Source: Deltaproteobacteria bacterium
GTDB lineage: Bacteria > Myxococcota_A > Polyangia > GCA-2747355
Reading direction: 5' to 3'
NCBI GenBank assembly: GCA_020633415.1
Contig: JACKDQ010000002.1
Coordinates: 310,001-374,000 of the forward strand
DNA: 64,000 nt
Positions 1 to 7,588 of the stretch are shown here, piece by piece. The notes below the pieces were generated by a model that ran no database searches, had not been told where the DNA came from, and saw only the letters and a program-made list of their open reading frames with translations. Numbering within the stretch: the stretch's first letter is position 1; each line of letters starts with the position of its first letter. The position numbers and the translations under genes are program-made.

Positions 1-12
1 AACGTGCGCCGC

Positions 13-43
13 AATCCCCGCAGAATCGCTGGGAGCGGGGATT
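13..43. repeat. 9-bp perfect inverted repeat
   Basis: The arms AATCCCCGC (13-21) and GCGGGGATT (35-43) are perfectly complementary around a 13-nt loop. No T-run follows on either strand, so this is not a canonical intrinsic terminator. It lies 75 bases before the lipoprotein start at 119 and could mark the end of a gene outside the window or be a regulatory hairpin. No function can be assigned. Confidence 0.4.
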
Positions 44-118
44 CTCTGCGCAGCAGGCTGCACAAACAATTTTCGGTGCGTAATCTATCTCCACCGTCTG
101 CTAAGATGGCCCAAATCG

Positions 119-544
119 ATGGCACGTGTCCACACACCAGCGACTCTGATCGCGATCTTGCTCGCCCTCCAGGCGGGCTGCAAAACCGACCAGCCGACGC
201 GCCGCGAGCTGTCAACGCCTGCTGCGACCACGCGGCCGACGCCGAAGCCCGCTGCCGGCAGCGGCCAGCCGCAAGCGAAGCAGCAGGACCCCTGCGTTCG
301 GCTGCGGCAGGAATTTGCCAAGCTGACCCGCGAGGCCGCACCGTGCCATGCCGACAACGACTGCCGCTGTCACCCCCCAGCGATCGACTGCCAAAGCACG
401 GCAACCACAACTGCCAACGCCAGCCGCATGACAACGCTGCTGGCGCTGATGCGTCTGGCAAGCTGCCAGCTGCCCAAGTGCGCGCCAAGCGTGTGTGCGG
501 CGCGCTGTCGACGCGGCCAGTGCGTCGCCTCCTCAGCCGTCTGA
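119..544 (+). CDS. Cys-rich putative lipoprotein, unknown function
   Basis: A 141-residue protein. Residues 1-21 form a lipoprotein signal peptide: a short basic start, a hydrophobic stretch and the lipobox LQAGC, so Cys21 should be acylated. A Thr/Pro/Gln-rich linker (about residues 23-57) follows. The C-terminal part carries ten or so cysteines, in pairs such as DCRC and CAARC, as in small disulphide-rich periplasmic or surface domains. I recognise no family. The ATG is chosen because it begins the signal peptide. The gene ends 7 bases before the GTG of the next gene, so the two may be co-transcribed. Gene reality is likely; the role is unknown. Confidence 0.65.
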   Translation: MARVHTPATLIAILLALQAGCKTDQPTRRELSTPAATTRPTPKPAAGSGQPQAKQQDPCVRLRQEFAKLTREAAPCHADNDCRCHPPAIDCQSTATTTANASRMTTLLALMRLASCQLPKCAPSVCAARCRRGQCVASSAV

Positions 545-551
545 GCTCAAC

Positions 552-1907
552 GTGATCTCACGAATCTTCGTCAGTGGCCTCGAACTAAGCGCGTACCTCG
601 GTGTCTACCCCCACGAGCAAGGTACGACGCAAACGATCGAACTCTATCTCGAAGTCGAGACCGATGACAGCCAGCCGCCAAATGGCGCAGATTGCCTCGA
701 TCGCACCGTTGATTATGATCGCATCGCCGACACTGCGCGCAGCGTCGTTGGCGCGCGCCACTTCAAGTTGGTCGAGACGCTCGCCGAGTCAATCGCCAGA
801 AGGCTACTTCAACTTCCCGCGACGATCGCGGCGCGGGTCCGGGTCGAAAAGCTCGACTGCGTCGGTGGAGCGCGCAGCGCGGGCGCCGAAGTGGTGTTTC
901 ACCGCACCGATGTTTTCTGCGAGGTAATCGACGACGAGATCCCCACAGTGGACACACTGAGCACCGATCGATCGCTATTGATCATCGGCGGCGGTGTTGC
1001 CGGCCTGACGGCAGCGATTTGGGCCCACCGCCTCGGGCATCGCGCCCTGGTCGTCGACCCTGGACCACTGCTCGGCGGGCAGCTACTTGCCGTCCACCGC
1101 TCGATGCCGGACATCCCGGCAATGCCACCGTTGACGGGGCAGCAGTATCGCCGTCGATTGCTGGCGCACTTTGTCCGCTCTGCTGGCCAGCATCTTCCCG
1201 GCCGCGTGATCAGCGCGCGCTGTGATTCTCAGCCGCTGGTCGAGCTCGAGGTCCCCGCGGGCCGAGTGGCGCTCCGTCCATCAGCGCTGCTGATTTGCAG
1301 CGGCCTGCGCCGACGACAACTCCGCGTAGCGGGCGAGCAGGAGTTCTTTGGCCGCGGCATTCTCGCGTCGGCCAGCGTCGATACCTTCCGCTTCAAAGAT
1401 CGCCGGATCGTCGTGATCGGCGGTGGTGACGCAGCGCTGGAGAATGCGCTGATCCTCGCCGACGCTGGGGCAAAGGTTACCCTCTGTTATCGGCGCGCTG
1501 AGCCGAGCGCCCGACCCCAATTCGCCACGGCAGTCGCGCAGCATCCACGCATCACCACCGAGGCCTGCTGTCGCGTGTTGGGCTTCGATGGCGCTGCTGA
1601 ACTCGAGCGCGTGCGCATCGATCGACAAGGCGAGCAGGCCATGCTCGCCTGCGATGGGGCGCTGGTCCGCATCGGCTGGCTGCCCAACAGCGAGTTTGCT
1701 TGCGAGAGTTGGCGCGACGCCGGGGGCTTTCTGCCGGTCGGGCCGGGCTTCACGGTCGGCAACAGCACTGCCGTCTTCGCCGCGGGCGACATCACTGGGC
1801 CCGGGTACATGTCGGTGGTCGGCTCCGCCGGCATGGCAGCCAGTGCAACGCGTGCTGCCTGCCGCTACCTCGACGCCCACGCCACGGCAGAGCCTCCGAC
1901 GCCATAG
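552..1907 (+). CDS. FolB-like dihydroneopterin aldolase fused to TrxR-like flavoprotein
   Basis: The first roughly 120 residues read as dihydroneopterin aldolase (folate pathway). They show LSAYLGVYPHEQ near the start with the conserved Glu, TVDYDRI with the active-site Tyr, and RVEKLD with the expected catalytic Lys. The rest (about 140-450) is a two-dinucleotide-fold oxidoreductase: IIGGGVAGLTAA for FAD, VVIGGGDAALE for NAD(P)H, and FAAGDIT near the end. Where thioredoxin reductase has CxxC, this protein has ASASVD, so disulphide exchange is not expected. I start at GTG 552 because FolB proteins begin just before this IFV motif. An in-frame ATG at 495 would add 19 residues and overlap the lipoprotein gene. 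No stop separates the two halves. The natural substrate of the flavoprotein half is unknown. Confidence 0.85.
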   Translation: MISRIFVSGLELSAYLGVYPHEQGTTQTIELYLEVETDDSQPPNGADCLDRTVDYDRIADTARSVVGARHFKLVETLAESIARRLLQLPATIAARVRVEKLDCVGGARSAGAEVVFHRTDVFCEVIDDEIPTVDTLSTDRSLLIIGGGVAGLTAAIWAHRLGHRALVVDPGPLLGGQLLAVHRSMPDIPAMPPLTGQQYRRRLLAHFVRSAGQHLPGRVISARCDSQPLVELEVPAGRVALRPSALLICSGLRRRQLRVAGEQEFFGRGILASASVDTFRFKDRRIVVIGGGDAALENALILADAGAKVTLCYRRAEPSARPQFATAVAQHPRITTEACCRVLGFDGAAELERVRIDRQGEQAMLACDGALVRIGWLPNSEFACESWRDAGGFLPVGPGFTVGNSTAVFAAGDITGPGYMSVVGSAGMAASATRAACRYLDAHATAEPPTP

Positions 1908-1951
1908 TTGCGATACCCCGCAGGCGCCGGGCAAACAGCCGCTTCGTCGGG

Positions 1952-4192
1952 CTAGCCAGCGGCGGCCAAGCCCGTCTCGAGCAGAAGGAAGACGATCTGC
2001 GCAAATTCGTCGCGCTGGACCGGATCGGTATAGGTCTCGAACAACTGCCGCAAGGTATGACGACCGTCAAGCCGATCGTAAACGCGCCGCGGCAAGGTCC
2101 CCAGCCGAAAGACTTCGGGGGGAACGGGCGCAGGGCTAACCGCGTGGAGTGCCACATCCATGAACGTGGCGAGTCTGGCACCCATGCGATCGCGAGGCTG
2201 TCCTTGCACTGCCGCGCCAATGATCTCAAACGCATCAAGGCCGAGCGGCGCCGACTCGTATTTACATTCGCGGTTAAGATAGAAGCGATACTTGCCGCCA
2301 GCCCAAGCAAACGCATCGAGTAGCTTCTGCCGAACTTGATGGGTGAGATGGCGCAAGACCTGTACAGGGCGCAGCAGCTTCAACGCAACGAGGGTATCGC
2401 CAAGCTTACCATTGAAGTGCGGCAGCATCGCCAACGCCATCGAGAGCTCACCCTTGGAGAGCACACCTTTGGAAACAAGGTATTGACCGAACAGCTCATC
2501 AGCCTGGTTCGAGGTGACATAAGTTGGATCGCCATCGACCAAATAGATCTCTTTGATCGCCGAGTCGAATTCCACAACCAACAACCCGGTTTCTTCGCTA
2601 ACCGCCAAACCGAACAGCAAGGTAAACATGCTGCAGTCGGCTAATTCGCCGGCGAAATCAGGTTTCGCGCTGCGCCGACCGCCGAGATTTGTCAGGCGCT
2701 CGGCGACGACCATCTCGGCATCGATCGGCTCTTTGAGATCGGCAGGATCCGGCAGCGGATATTCATCGCTTTGATACGAGAGAAAATCTGATTGGGAGAC
2801 CGATCCCGACGCTGCCATCTCTGGCACCGCCGCCAACGCGTCCTGGGTCGCGATCCGCGGCTCCTCGCCGGTGTGTGGGAGGCCGGTCGGCACCGGCGGC
2901 GGCGCGGGAGGAGGCGTTAGCATGATCTTGCGCTTCTTGCCGATCGCGTCGCGACGATATGTCTCGGTGGCTGGCGTATCCTCGGCAATAATCGCGTCGG
3001 CGATCGCCCGCGGCGTCGGATTAAACGCAGGCGGAGAAGGCATGGCGGCGTCACCACGCTTTCGCGCGACCAGCGGCACCGGCGGCTCCGCACCGAGCGG
3101 ACCATGCAGGCGCTGCAAATCGATTTCGCGCGGAATTGCCGGCGTAACATCGTCGATCGGACTCTCAACCGCATTACCGTCGATCGCAGAGTTGGCCAAC
3201 AGCGAGGCCTGACGCACCGACCGCTCGAGCGACTCGCTCTTGCGCGTGATCGGCTCCTCGGTTTCCATCAGGCGACTGAGAAAGTTTCGTACATCGGTGC
3301 TGCGCACCATCCGCCGATTCTCGAACAAGTAGCGGTGTAAGGCGTCACGAAAGGTTCCGGCGTCTTGGTAGCGAAGGTTGGGATCGCGAGCCAACGCCGA
3401 ATCGAGGATCGAACGCAGGTCGATCGGGATACGATTGCCGTACTTGTCGAGTCGCGTCAGCTTGGCATCGCGGACCAAGAGCAGCACTTCGAGATCCGCT
3501 TTGGCGTAAAACAACCGGCGGATCATCAACAGCTCGGCCAACACCACGCCCACCGCAAAAATATCGGCGCGGTGATCGACGGTCTGACCAGTGACCTGCT
3601 CAGGCGCCATATAGCCGTACTTGCCCTTGAGCGCTCCGCCCTCGGTGTGGCCGCGACGAATCGCCGCGCGCGCGATGCCGAAGTCTCCGAGCTTCACCTC
3701 GCCTTGCCAGGAAATGAAGATATTCGAGGGTGAGATATCGCGATGAACGATGCCGAGCCCACGACCGCCAAGCGTGAGCCGGTGAGCGTACTCCAACGCA
3801 TCGAGCACGTCGGCGATGATATGCAGAACGATCCCGGTCGTCGGACGACAGCGTCGTTTTGCGCAGCGACGAAGCATCGCTAAACCATCGATGCCGTCGA
3901 CGTGTTCGAGCGCCATATAGTACTGACCCTCGAGCTCGCCGAAGTCCAACACCTGGACGATCTTCGGGTGATTGAGCTGAACCATCAGCTTGGCTTCATC
4001 AATGAACATGTCGATAAACTCGGAGTCCTGCGCCAAATGCGGCAGGATTCGCTTGATTACCAACGTCTTTTCGAAGCCGTGGGCGCCTTGGGTTTTCGCT
4101 TTGAAGATCTCAGCCATACCGCCGACGGCGAGACGATCGACAAGCTGATAGCGGCCGAATTGTTTCGGTTCGAAGGGCGGTAAGTCAGGCAC
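1952..4192 (-). CDS. Ser/Thr protein kinase with C-terminal DUF4388-like domain
   Basis: A 746-residue soluble kinase. The N-terminal domain (about 12-300) has a glycine loop (LAVGGMAEIFKAK), Lys47 in VIKRI, Glu66 in DEAKLM, HRDISPSNIF at 150-159 and the DFG at 170-172. The catalytic-loop Lys of HRDxKxxN is replaced by Ser, a variant common in myxobacterial kinases. A Pro/Ala-rich linker (about 320-500) leads to a C-terminal region with FAGELADCSMFTLL and LFGQYLVSKGVLS, resembling DUF4388/PATAN domains of Myxococcota signalling proteins. No transmembrane segment is visible. It lies last in a minus-strand group with a HicB-like and a STAS-like gene, divergent from a PP2C phosphatase that could reverse its phosphorylations. 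Confidence 0.9.
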   Translation of the reverse strand: MPDLPPFEPKQFGRYQLVDRLAVGGMAEIFKAKTQGAHGFEKTLVIKRILPHLAQDSEFIDMFIDEAKLMVQLNHPKIVQVLDFGELEGQYYMALEHVDGIDGLAMLRRCAKRRCRPTTGIVLHIIADVLDALEYAHRLTLGGRGLGIVHRDISPSNIFISWQGEVKLGDFGIARAAIRRGHTEGGALKGKYGYMAPEQVTGQTVDHRADIFAVGVVLAELLMIRRLFYAKADLEVLLLVRDAKLTRLDKYGNRIPIDLRSILDSALARDPNLRYQDAGTFRDALHRYLFENRRMVRSTDVRNFLSRLMETEEPITRKSESLERSVRQASLLANSAIDGNAVESPIDDVTPAIPREIDLQRLHGPLGAEPPVPLVARKRGDAAMPSPPAFNPTPRAIADAIIAEDTPATETYRRDAIGKKRKIMLTPPPAPPPVPTGLPHTGEEPRIATQDALAAVPEMAASGSVSQSDFLSYQSDEYPLPDPADLKEPIDAEMVVAERLTNLGGRRSAKPDFAGELADCSMFTLLFGLAVSEETGLLVVEFDSAIKEIYLVDGDPTYVTSNQADELFGQYLVSKGVLSKGELSMALAMLPHFNGKLGDTLVALKLLRPVQVLRHLTHQVRQKLLDAFAWAGGKYRFYLNRECKYESAPLGLDAFEIIGAAVQGQPRDRMGARLATFMDVALHAVSPAPVPPEVFRLGTLPRRVYDRLDGRHTLRQLFETYTDPVQRDEFAQIVFLLLETGLAAAG

Positions 4193-4248
4193 GATCCGCA
4201 GTATATCACGAGCGGGTCGCGATCCGGAGACCCCTATCGGAGCATGAG

Positions 4249-4794
4249 CTAACGGTTGTCGTCGCCGCCGCGCCGTCCGCGACGACCGCGACCGCCAGCA
4301 CCGGCGCCAGCACCGCCACCACCACCGTCAAGCCCGCGCACGTACTCGATGAAGTCGGCACGATTGTCCATGATGTCGCGGTAACGGCTGCCTTGGGGCC
4401 CTCGACCACGTCGACGCCCTTGATCGCGGTCACCGTCGGGGTGTCTTGTCGAACGCCCCCCACCGTGCCGGCGAAGCGGCAACGCGCGCGCCAGCAGCTC
4501 GGCAGCGTAGTCTTCGGTAGCGATGCCCGCTTCCTTAGCGGCAAAATCGAGGTCGCGATGTAGGTCAGCAGACACCTGTAGGTTTAGCGCACCATCGTAG
4601 GCTGCCTCGTCGACCGGAACCGGGGGCTTTTCGCCCTGTTCAGCCATATTCTCAAGGGCAGCGGCAATTTCCTGCTCCACCGCCGCCAGCGCCTCGGCTC
4701 GCGTTTCCCCGCGCGCGCTCAACCGGCCGAGCTCGGGCACCAAGGCAACAAATGCCTCCGCTTCGCGACGCAACAGCACTCGATAACGTTCCAT
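4249..4794 (-). CDS. Orphan HicB-like protein with Gly/Arg-rich tail
   Basis: A 181-residue protein in three parts. Residues 1-60 look like the HicB partial-RNase-H fold (FVALVPELGRLSARGETRAE). Residues 69-105 (LNLQVSADLHRDLDFAAKEA) look like a ribbon-helix-helix segment. From 110 on the chain is rich in Arg and Gly, with a short acidic/aromatic island DNRADFIEYV (143-152) and a final run of Gly and RGRR repeats. HicB antitoxins usually pair with a small HicA mRNA interferase, but no HicA-sized ORF is seen beside it. AGGAG lies 6 bases before the ATG. It sits 9 bases after the STAS-like gene and 56 bases before the kinase gene. The tail suggests RNA or nucleic-acid binding, which is inference. 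Confidence 0.75.
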   Translation of the reverse strand: MERYRVLLRREAEAFVALVPELGRLSARGETRAEALAAVEQEIAAALENMAEQGEKPPVPVDEAAYDGALNLQVSADLHRDLDFAAKEAGIATEDYAAELLARALPLRRHGGGRSTRHPDGDRDQGRRRGRGPQGSRYRDIMDNRADFIEYVRGLDGGGGGAGAGAGGRGRRGRRGGDDNR

Positions 4795-4803
4795 AACGAT
4801 CTC

Positions 4804-5574
4804 CTAAACATCGACTTGCGCGCGACCCCGTTCCAGGGCTGCCGCAAGCTGTTCGCAGTAAACCAGCGACAAGCGCCTCCCCGCAGCCGCAGCTCGCGCT
4901 GCCACCGGCTCCGCGACGCCGCACAACAGCACCTCGGGTACGCCATCGTACTCGGCAAGCAGGGTAAGCGTATCGCTGAGCGCCTGCTCAGGCGACATCG
5001 CCGCCGACACATCGACGACGACCGTCGGACAGGCGCGGGTGGCAACAACGGTCATCAAACGCCCAATCACTTCATGTAATGCTTGCCGATCGGGGTCGGC
5101 GACGACAAACAGCAGAGGTAGTCGCGGCTCGATCAGACACAGCACCTGTGCCCGGGCAACGACCCGGTTGTGTTCGAGCTGAGCGCGGTCGCGTTGACTG
5201 AAACTGTGAGCGTCGACCACCACCGCCTCGAGCTGCTCAAACCACGCCTTGTCGCCTACACCCAACGCATCGCGCAAGGTCTTACACAACAGCAGCGCCG
5301 CACTCACTGGCAGCCCTTCCCCAGCCATCCACCCGGCAACAAACGACAGCTGCTGAAGCGGTTCGCGCCACTCCGGTTGTCCCAAGGCGACGACCTGACT
5401 GGACGCTGCACTCCGTTGCAGTGCTTCGACGATCGCATCCATTAGATCGTCTAGCCGCGCGCGCGCTTGCACGCCAACCGGCCCGGGCAACCAGGCCCGC
5501 GTAGCGAATTCGCTGCGCCAGCGGGCGAGAAGCTTGGGGTCATTAAGGGCGTCTGCGAGCGTTGCGGCGGCCAT
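4804..5574 (-). CDS. Putative STAS-domain (RsbR-like) regulatory protein
   Basis: From ATG 5574 this gives 256 residues. The N-terminal 110 residues are helical in character (RWRSEFATRAW, LDDLMDAIVEALQRS) and recall the N-terminal domains of RsbR-type stressosome proteins. Residues about 148-250 alternate strands and helices (PLLFVVAD, TVVVDVSAAMS, EVLLCGVAEPVA) as in STAS anti-anti-sigma domains. The open frame continues upstream to 5700, but that extension is Cys/Arg-rich and unlike the rest, so I use ATG 5574. It heads a likely operon with the HicB-like protein and the kinase. Partner-switching control is plausible from the neighbours (kinase, PP2C), but the STAS assignment rests on pattern only. 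Confidence 0.6.
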   Translation of the reverse strand: MAAATLADALNDPKLLARWRSEFATRAWLPGPVGVQARARLDDLMDAIVEALQRSAASSQVVALGQPEWREPLQQLSFVAGWMAGEGLPVSAALLLCKTLRDALGVGDKAWFEQLEAVVVDAHSFSQRDRAQLEHNRVVARAQVLCLIEPRLPLLFVVADPDRQALHEVIGRLMTVVATRACPTVVVDVSAAMSPEQALSDTLTLLAEYDGVPEVLLCGVAEPVAARAAAAGRRLSLVYCEQLAAALERGRAQVDV

Positions 5575-5900
5575 GGCGGACACCAAGGTAAACCCAAAAT
5601 CCGCGGTTTTCCAGCAGCGGGAGATCCGGGCTCCGCCAACCGTCCTCGCTGAGCGCGACCCCCAAGCGCAACACGCGACTTGGCACGCCGGGCAGCGCAC
5701 CAGGTCGATCAGCGGGCCGATCTTGCCGAATTAGCCCCTTTGAACGGGGGCGATGCGCCCTCTGGATTCGTCGCCGACGCGAATGTATAATGATTCTGCT
5801 CATACGTAGTCGAAGTTGATCCCGCCGCGCGATCGCCGTTGTGATAGCGGCTGATACGCCCAGCGAGGATTCAGAGCGCGAACTAGAGGACCGGTGACTC
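5575..5900. other. Divergent intergenic region, STAS-like gene / PP2C gene
   Basis: 326 bases between two divergent starts. It holds a good plus-strand promoter candidate (5763-5791) for the phosphatase, followed by about 100 bases of leader. On the minus strand an in-frame extension of the STAS-like gene reaches 5700, but its composition is not protein-like. No terminator or RNA gene was seen. Confidence 0.5.
5763..5791 (+). promoter_or_regulatory. Candidate sigma70-type promoter of PP2C gene
   Basis: TGGATT (5763-5768) and a perfect TATAAT (5786-5791) are separated by 17 bases. Transcription would start near 5798, leaving a leader of about 100 nt before the GTG at 5901. The -10 is strong, the -35 moderate. 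Confidence 0.55.
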
Positions 5901-6665
5901 GTGTTACATAGGCGCTCCTACGGTCGTTCGGATGTCGGTCGCCACCGGCCGCACAACGAAGACAGCTTCCTCGCTGATGACGCGCTCGGCGTGTACGTCG
6001 TTGCGGACGGGGTTGGAGGCCACGCGAAGGGCGAAGTCGCCAGTGCCCAAGCCGTCGAAGAGATCTACGGCTACATCCGTCGCGAATATCAGACGATCGA
6101 TACCTTCCAAAAGACGCCCAATCCCGACACGCTTTTCGGCCTGCATCGATTGATGGAGAGCGCGGTGCAAGCCGCCTGCTATATGGTGTTCGGCATGGCG
6201 GAGCTCGACCCCAAGCGCCGTGGGATGAGCACGACGATTTCAGCGTTGTTGGTCGTCGACACGCTGGCCGTGCTGGCGCAAGTCGGCGACAGCCGCGTCT
6301 ATCGGCTGCGCAAAGGTAGTGCCGTCCAGCTCACCGAGGACCACACCTTGATCAACTACAAGCTGAAACACGGGCTGATCACTGCCGAGGAGGCCGCCAA
6401 GGCACCGGGTAAGAATGTCATCACCCGAGCCGTCGGTCACCGCGACTACGTTCAAGTCGACACGGCCGAAGCCGACGTTGCAGACAACGACAGATTTTTG
6501 CTTTGTTCCGACGGGTTACACGGCTATCTCAAAGACGATGAAGTGGCCACCGTGCTCGGTGCCGGACCGATCGAGACCGTCGCTCAACAGCTGATCGAGT
6601 TGGCAAATCAACGCGGTGGACGCGACAACATTACGGCCCTGCTGGTCGACGCCGTCGCCGAATAG
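5901..6665 (+). CDS. PP2C-family Ser/Thr protein phosphatase
   Basis: A 254-residue single-domain PPM phosphatase that would dephosphorylate Ser/Thr residues using two metal ions. The motifs appear in family order: SDVGRHRPHNEDSF near the start, VVADGVGGHAKGE (33-45) with the metal-binding Asp-Gly, VGDSRVYRL in the middle, LCSDGL, and GGRDNITALLV at the end with the last metal-binding Asp. The length is typical of bacterial Stp/PrpC proteins. There are no membrane segments, so it should be cytosolic. The start is GTG with GAGG about 11 bases upstream. It is divergent from the Ser/Thr kinase group at 1952-5574, which makes it the natural opposing enzyme. Confidence 0.93.
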   Translation: MLHRRSYGRSDVGRHRPHNEDSFLADDALGVYVVADGVGGHAKGEVASAQAVEEIYGYIRREYQTIDTFQKTPNPDTLFGLHRLMESAVQAACYMVFGMAELDPKRRGMSTTISALLVVDTLAVLAQVGDSRVYRLRKGSAVQLTEDHTLINYKLKHGLITAEEAAKAPGKNVITRAVGHRDYVQVDTAEADVADNDRFLLCSDGLHGYLKDDEVATVLGAGPIETVAQQLIELANQRGGRDNITALLVDAVAE

Positions 6666-6783
6666 CCAGCCGATGTTGGCTTTGCCCCGCTGGCGATCCA
6701 CACCGCTGCAGGCCAGCCCTGCGCCACTGCTAAAAAGCCTATAAATCTCGAGCAGATCGAGCAAAACTCGGAGCTCCAAAGGC

Positions 6784-6811
6784 TTGACAGGCATCACAAA
6801 ATGAATAGGGT
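6784..6811 (+). promoter_or_regulatory. Candidate promoter of FmdB-like gene
   Basis: A consensus -35 TTGACA (6784-6789) lies 16 bases before TAGGGT (6806-6811). GGAGG (6819-6823) is 9 bases before the ATG at 6833. This is one of the two best promoter matches in the window; the other, TTGACA-17-TAGCGT, is at 26153. Confidence 0.65.
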
Positions 6812-6832
6812 GTCCATCGGAGGTTTGCGTTC

Positions 6833-7135
6833 ATGCCTATCTACGAATATCAGTGCGGCGCCTGTGGGCACCAGTGGGAAGTCTGGCAAAAGATCAGCGA
6901 CCCTCCACCCAATAGCTGCCCAACCTGCAAGAAGCGAAAAGTCGATCGCTTGGTTTCATTGCCTTCGTTTCAACTCAAAGGTGGCGGCTGGTATGCCGAC
7001 GGCTATGCGAGCAGCGGTGGTGGGGCATCGAGTTCCAGCTCGTCGAGCTCCAGTTCGTCGAGCTCCAGTTCGTCAAGCTCGAGTTCGGGCTCGTCGGGCT
7101 CATCAGACAAATCATCAAAGTCATCGGCAGCCTAA
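6833..7135 (+). CDS. FmdB-family zinc ribbon protein with poly-Ser tail
   Basis: A 100-residue protein beginning MPIYEYQCGACG, the hallmark of the FmdB/CxxC_CxxC_SSSS regulatory-protein family. Zinc ligands are Cys8/Cys11 and Cys29/Cys32. The C-terminal half (from about residue 60) is Gly then an almost pure serine run ending in Lys/Ser. The family normally has a Ser-rich tail; here it is long and encoded partly by a 15-bp tandem repeat. The start has a strong GGAGG and a consensus promoter upstream. The family's molecular role is not settled; a regulatory or metal-related function is usually quoted. Confidence 0.9.
   Translation: MPIYEYQCGACGHQWEVWQKISDPPPNSCPTCKKRKVDRLVSLPSFQLKGGGWYADGYASSGGGASSSSSSSSSSSSSSSSSSSSGSSGSSDKSSKSSAA
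7040..7084 (+). repeat. 15-bp tandem repeat encoding poly-Ser
   Basis: Two identical copies of tcgtcgagctccagt (7040-7054, 7055-7069) and a third copy with two changes (7070-7084) each encode five serines in the FmdB-like protein. Copy number could vary by slippage without breaking the frame. Confidence 0.8.
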
Positions 7136-7151
7136 TCGGCTCGACCGCTCG

Positions 7152-7586
7152 GTGCGATTTATCGCTGCCTCGCTGAGCGTATTGGCAGCGGCGGGTTGTG
7201 CGCCTCAACAGCGCCCGCCCGTCGCACCTTGCACACTTCAGTGTCTGCCAACTTCACGCGGCCCGCAGCGCCCCCCCGACTGCGGCTCTCTGGACGACCA
7301 GTTGGTAGCCGCGCGCAAGCCACACATGCAATGCATCGCCGTCGCCGCAAACAAAGGACGACTCGACCGAGCGCACGCCTGCTACCGCGCGTTGCGCCTG
7401 TTGGAATCGGCGCGCTGGTGGCTAAAGACGATGCAAGCTAGCCATCCCGCGCTTCCGCCGGTGTACCACGAGCCCAACGAGCAACGCCGGCTGGAGTTCT
7501 TCTGCCGCCTCGAGCGGCTGGCCGAAGCGCGCTCACCAAGCGAGGTCCAACGGCGCTACTTGGCGATGATCCGTTCGCTGCCTTAG
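7152..7586 (+). CDS. Putative lipoprotein, unknown function
   Basis: From GTG 7152 the product is 144 residues, opening with a lipoprotein signal peptide whose lipobox is LAAAGC. The mature part has five to six cysteines in its first third (CTLQCLP, DCGSLDDQ, MQCIAV) and is otherwise helical and Arg/Leu-rich (ACYRALRLLESARWW). I recognise no family. An in-frame opening extends upstream through the FmdB-like gene to 6801, but that part is the wrong frame of a real gene. The stop overlaps the next start region (TAGTG), so it is probably co-expressed with the rhomboid protease. The start is inferred from the signal peptide. Confidence 0.6.
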   Translation: MRFIAASLSVLAAAGCAPQQRPPVAPCTLQCLPTSRGPQRPPDCGSLDDQLVAARKPHMQCIAVAANKGRLDRAHACYRALRLLESARWWLKTMQASHPALPPVYHEPNEQRRLEFFCRLERLAEARSPSEVQRRYLAMIRSLP

Positions 7587-7588
7587 TG

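Noticed and set aside
6801..7151. Upstream extension of the lipoprotein gene at 7152-7586
   Set aside because: It overlaps the real FmdB-like gene in another frame and has no protein-like content before the GTG at 7152.
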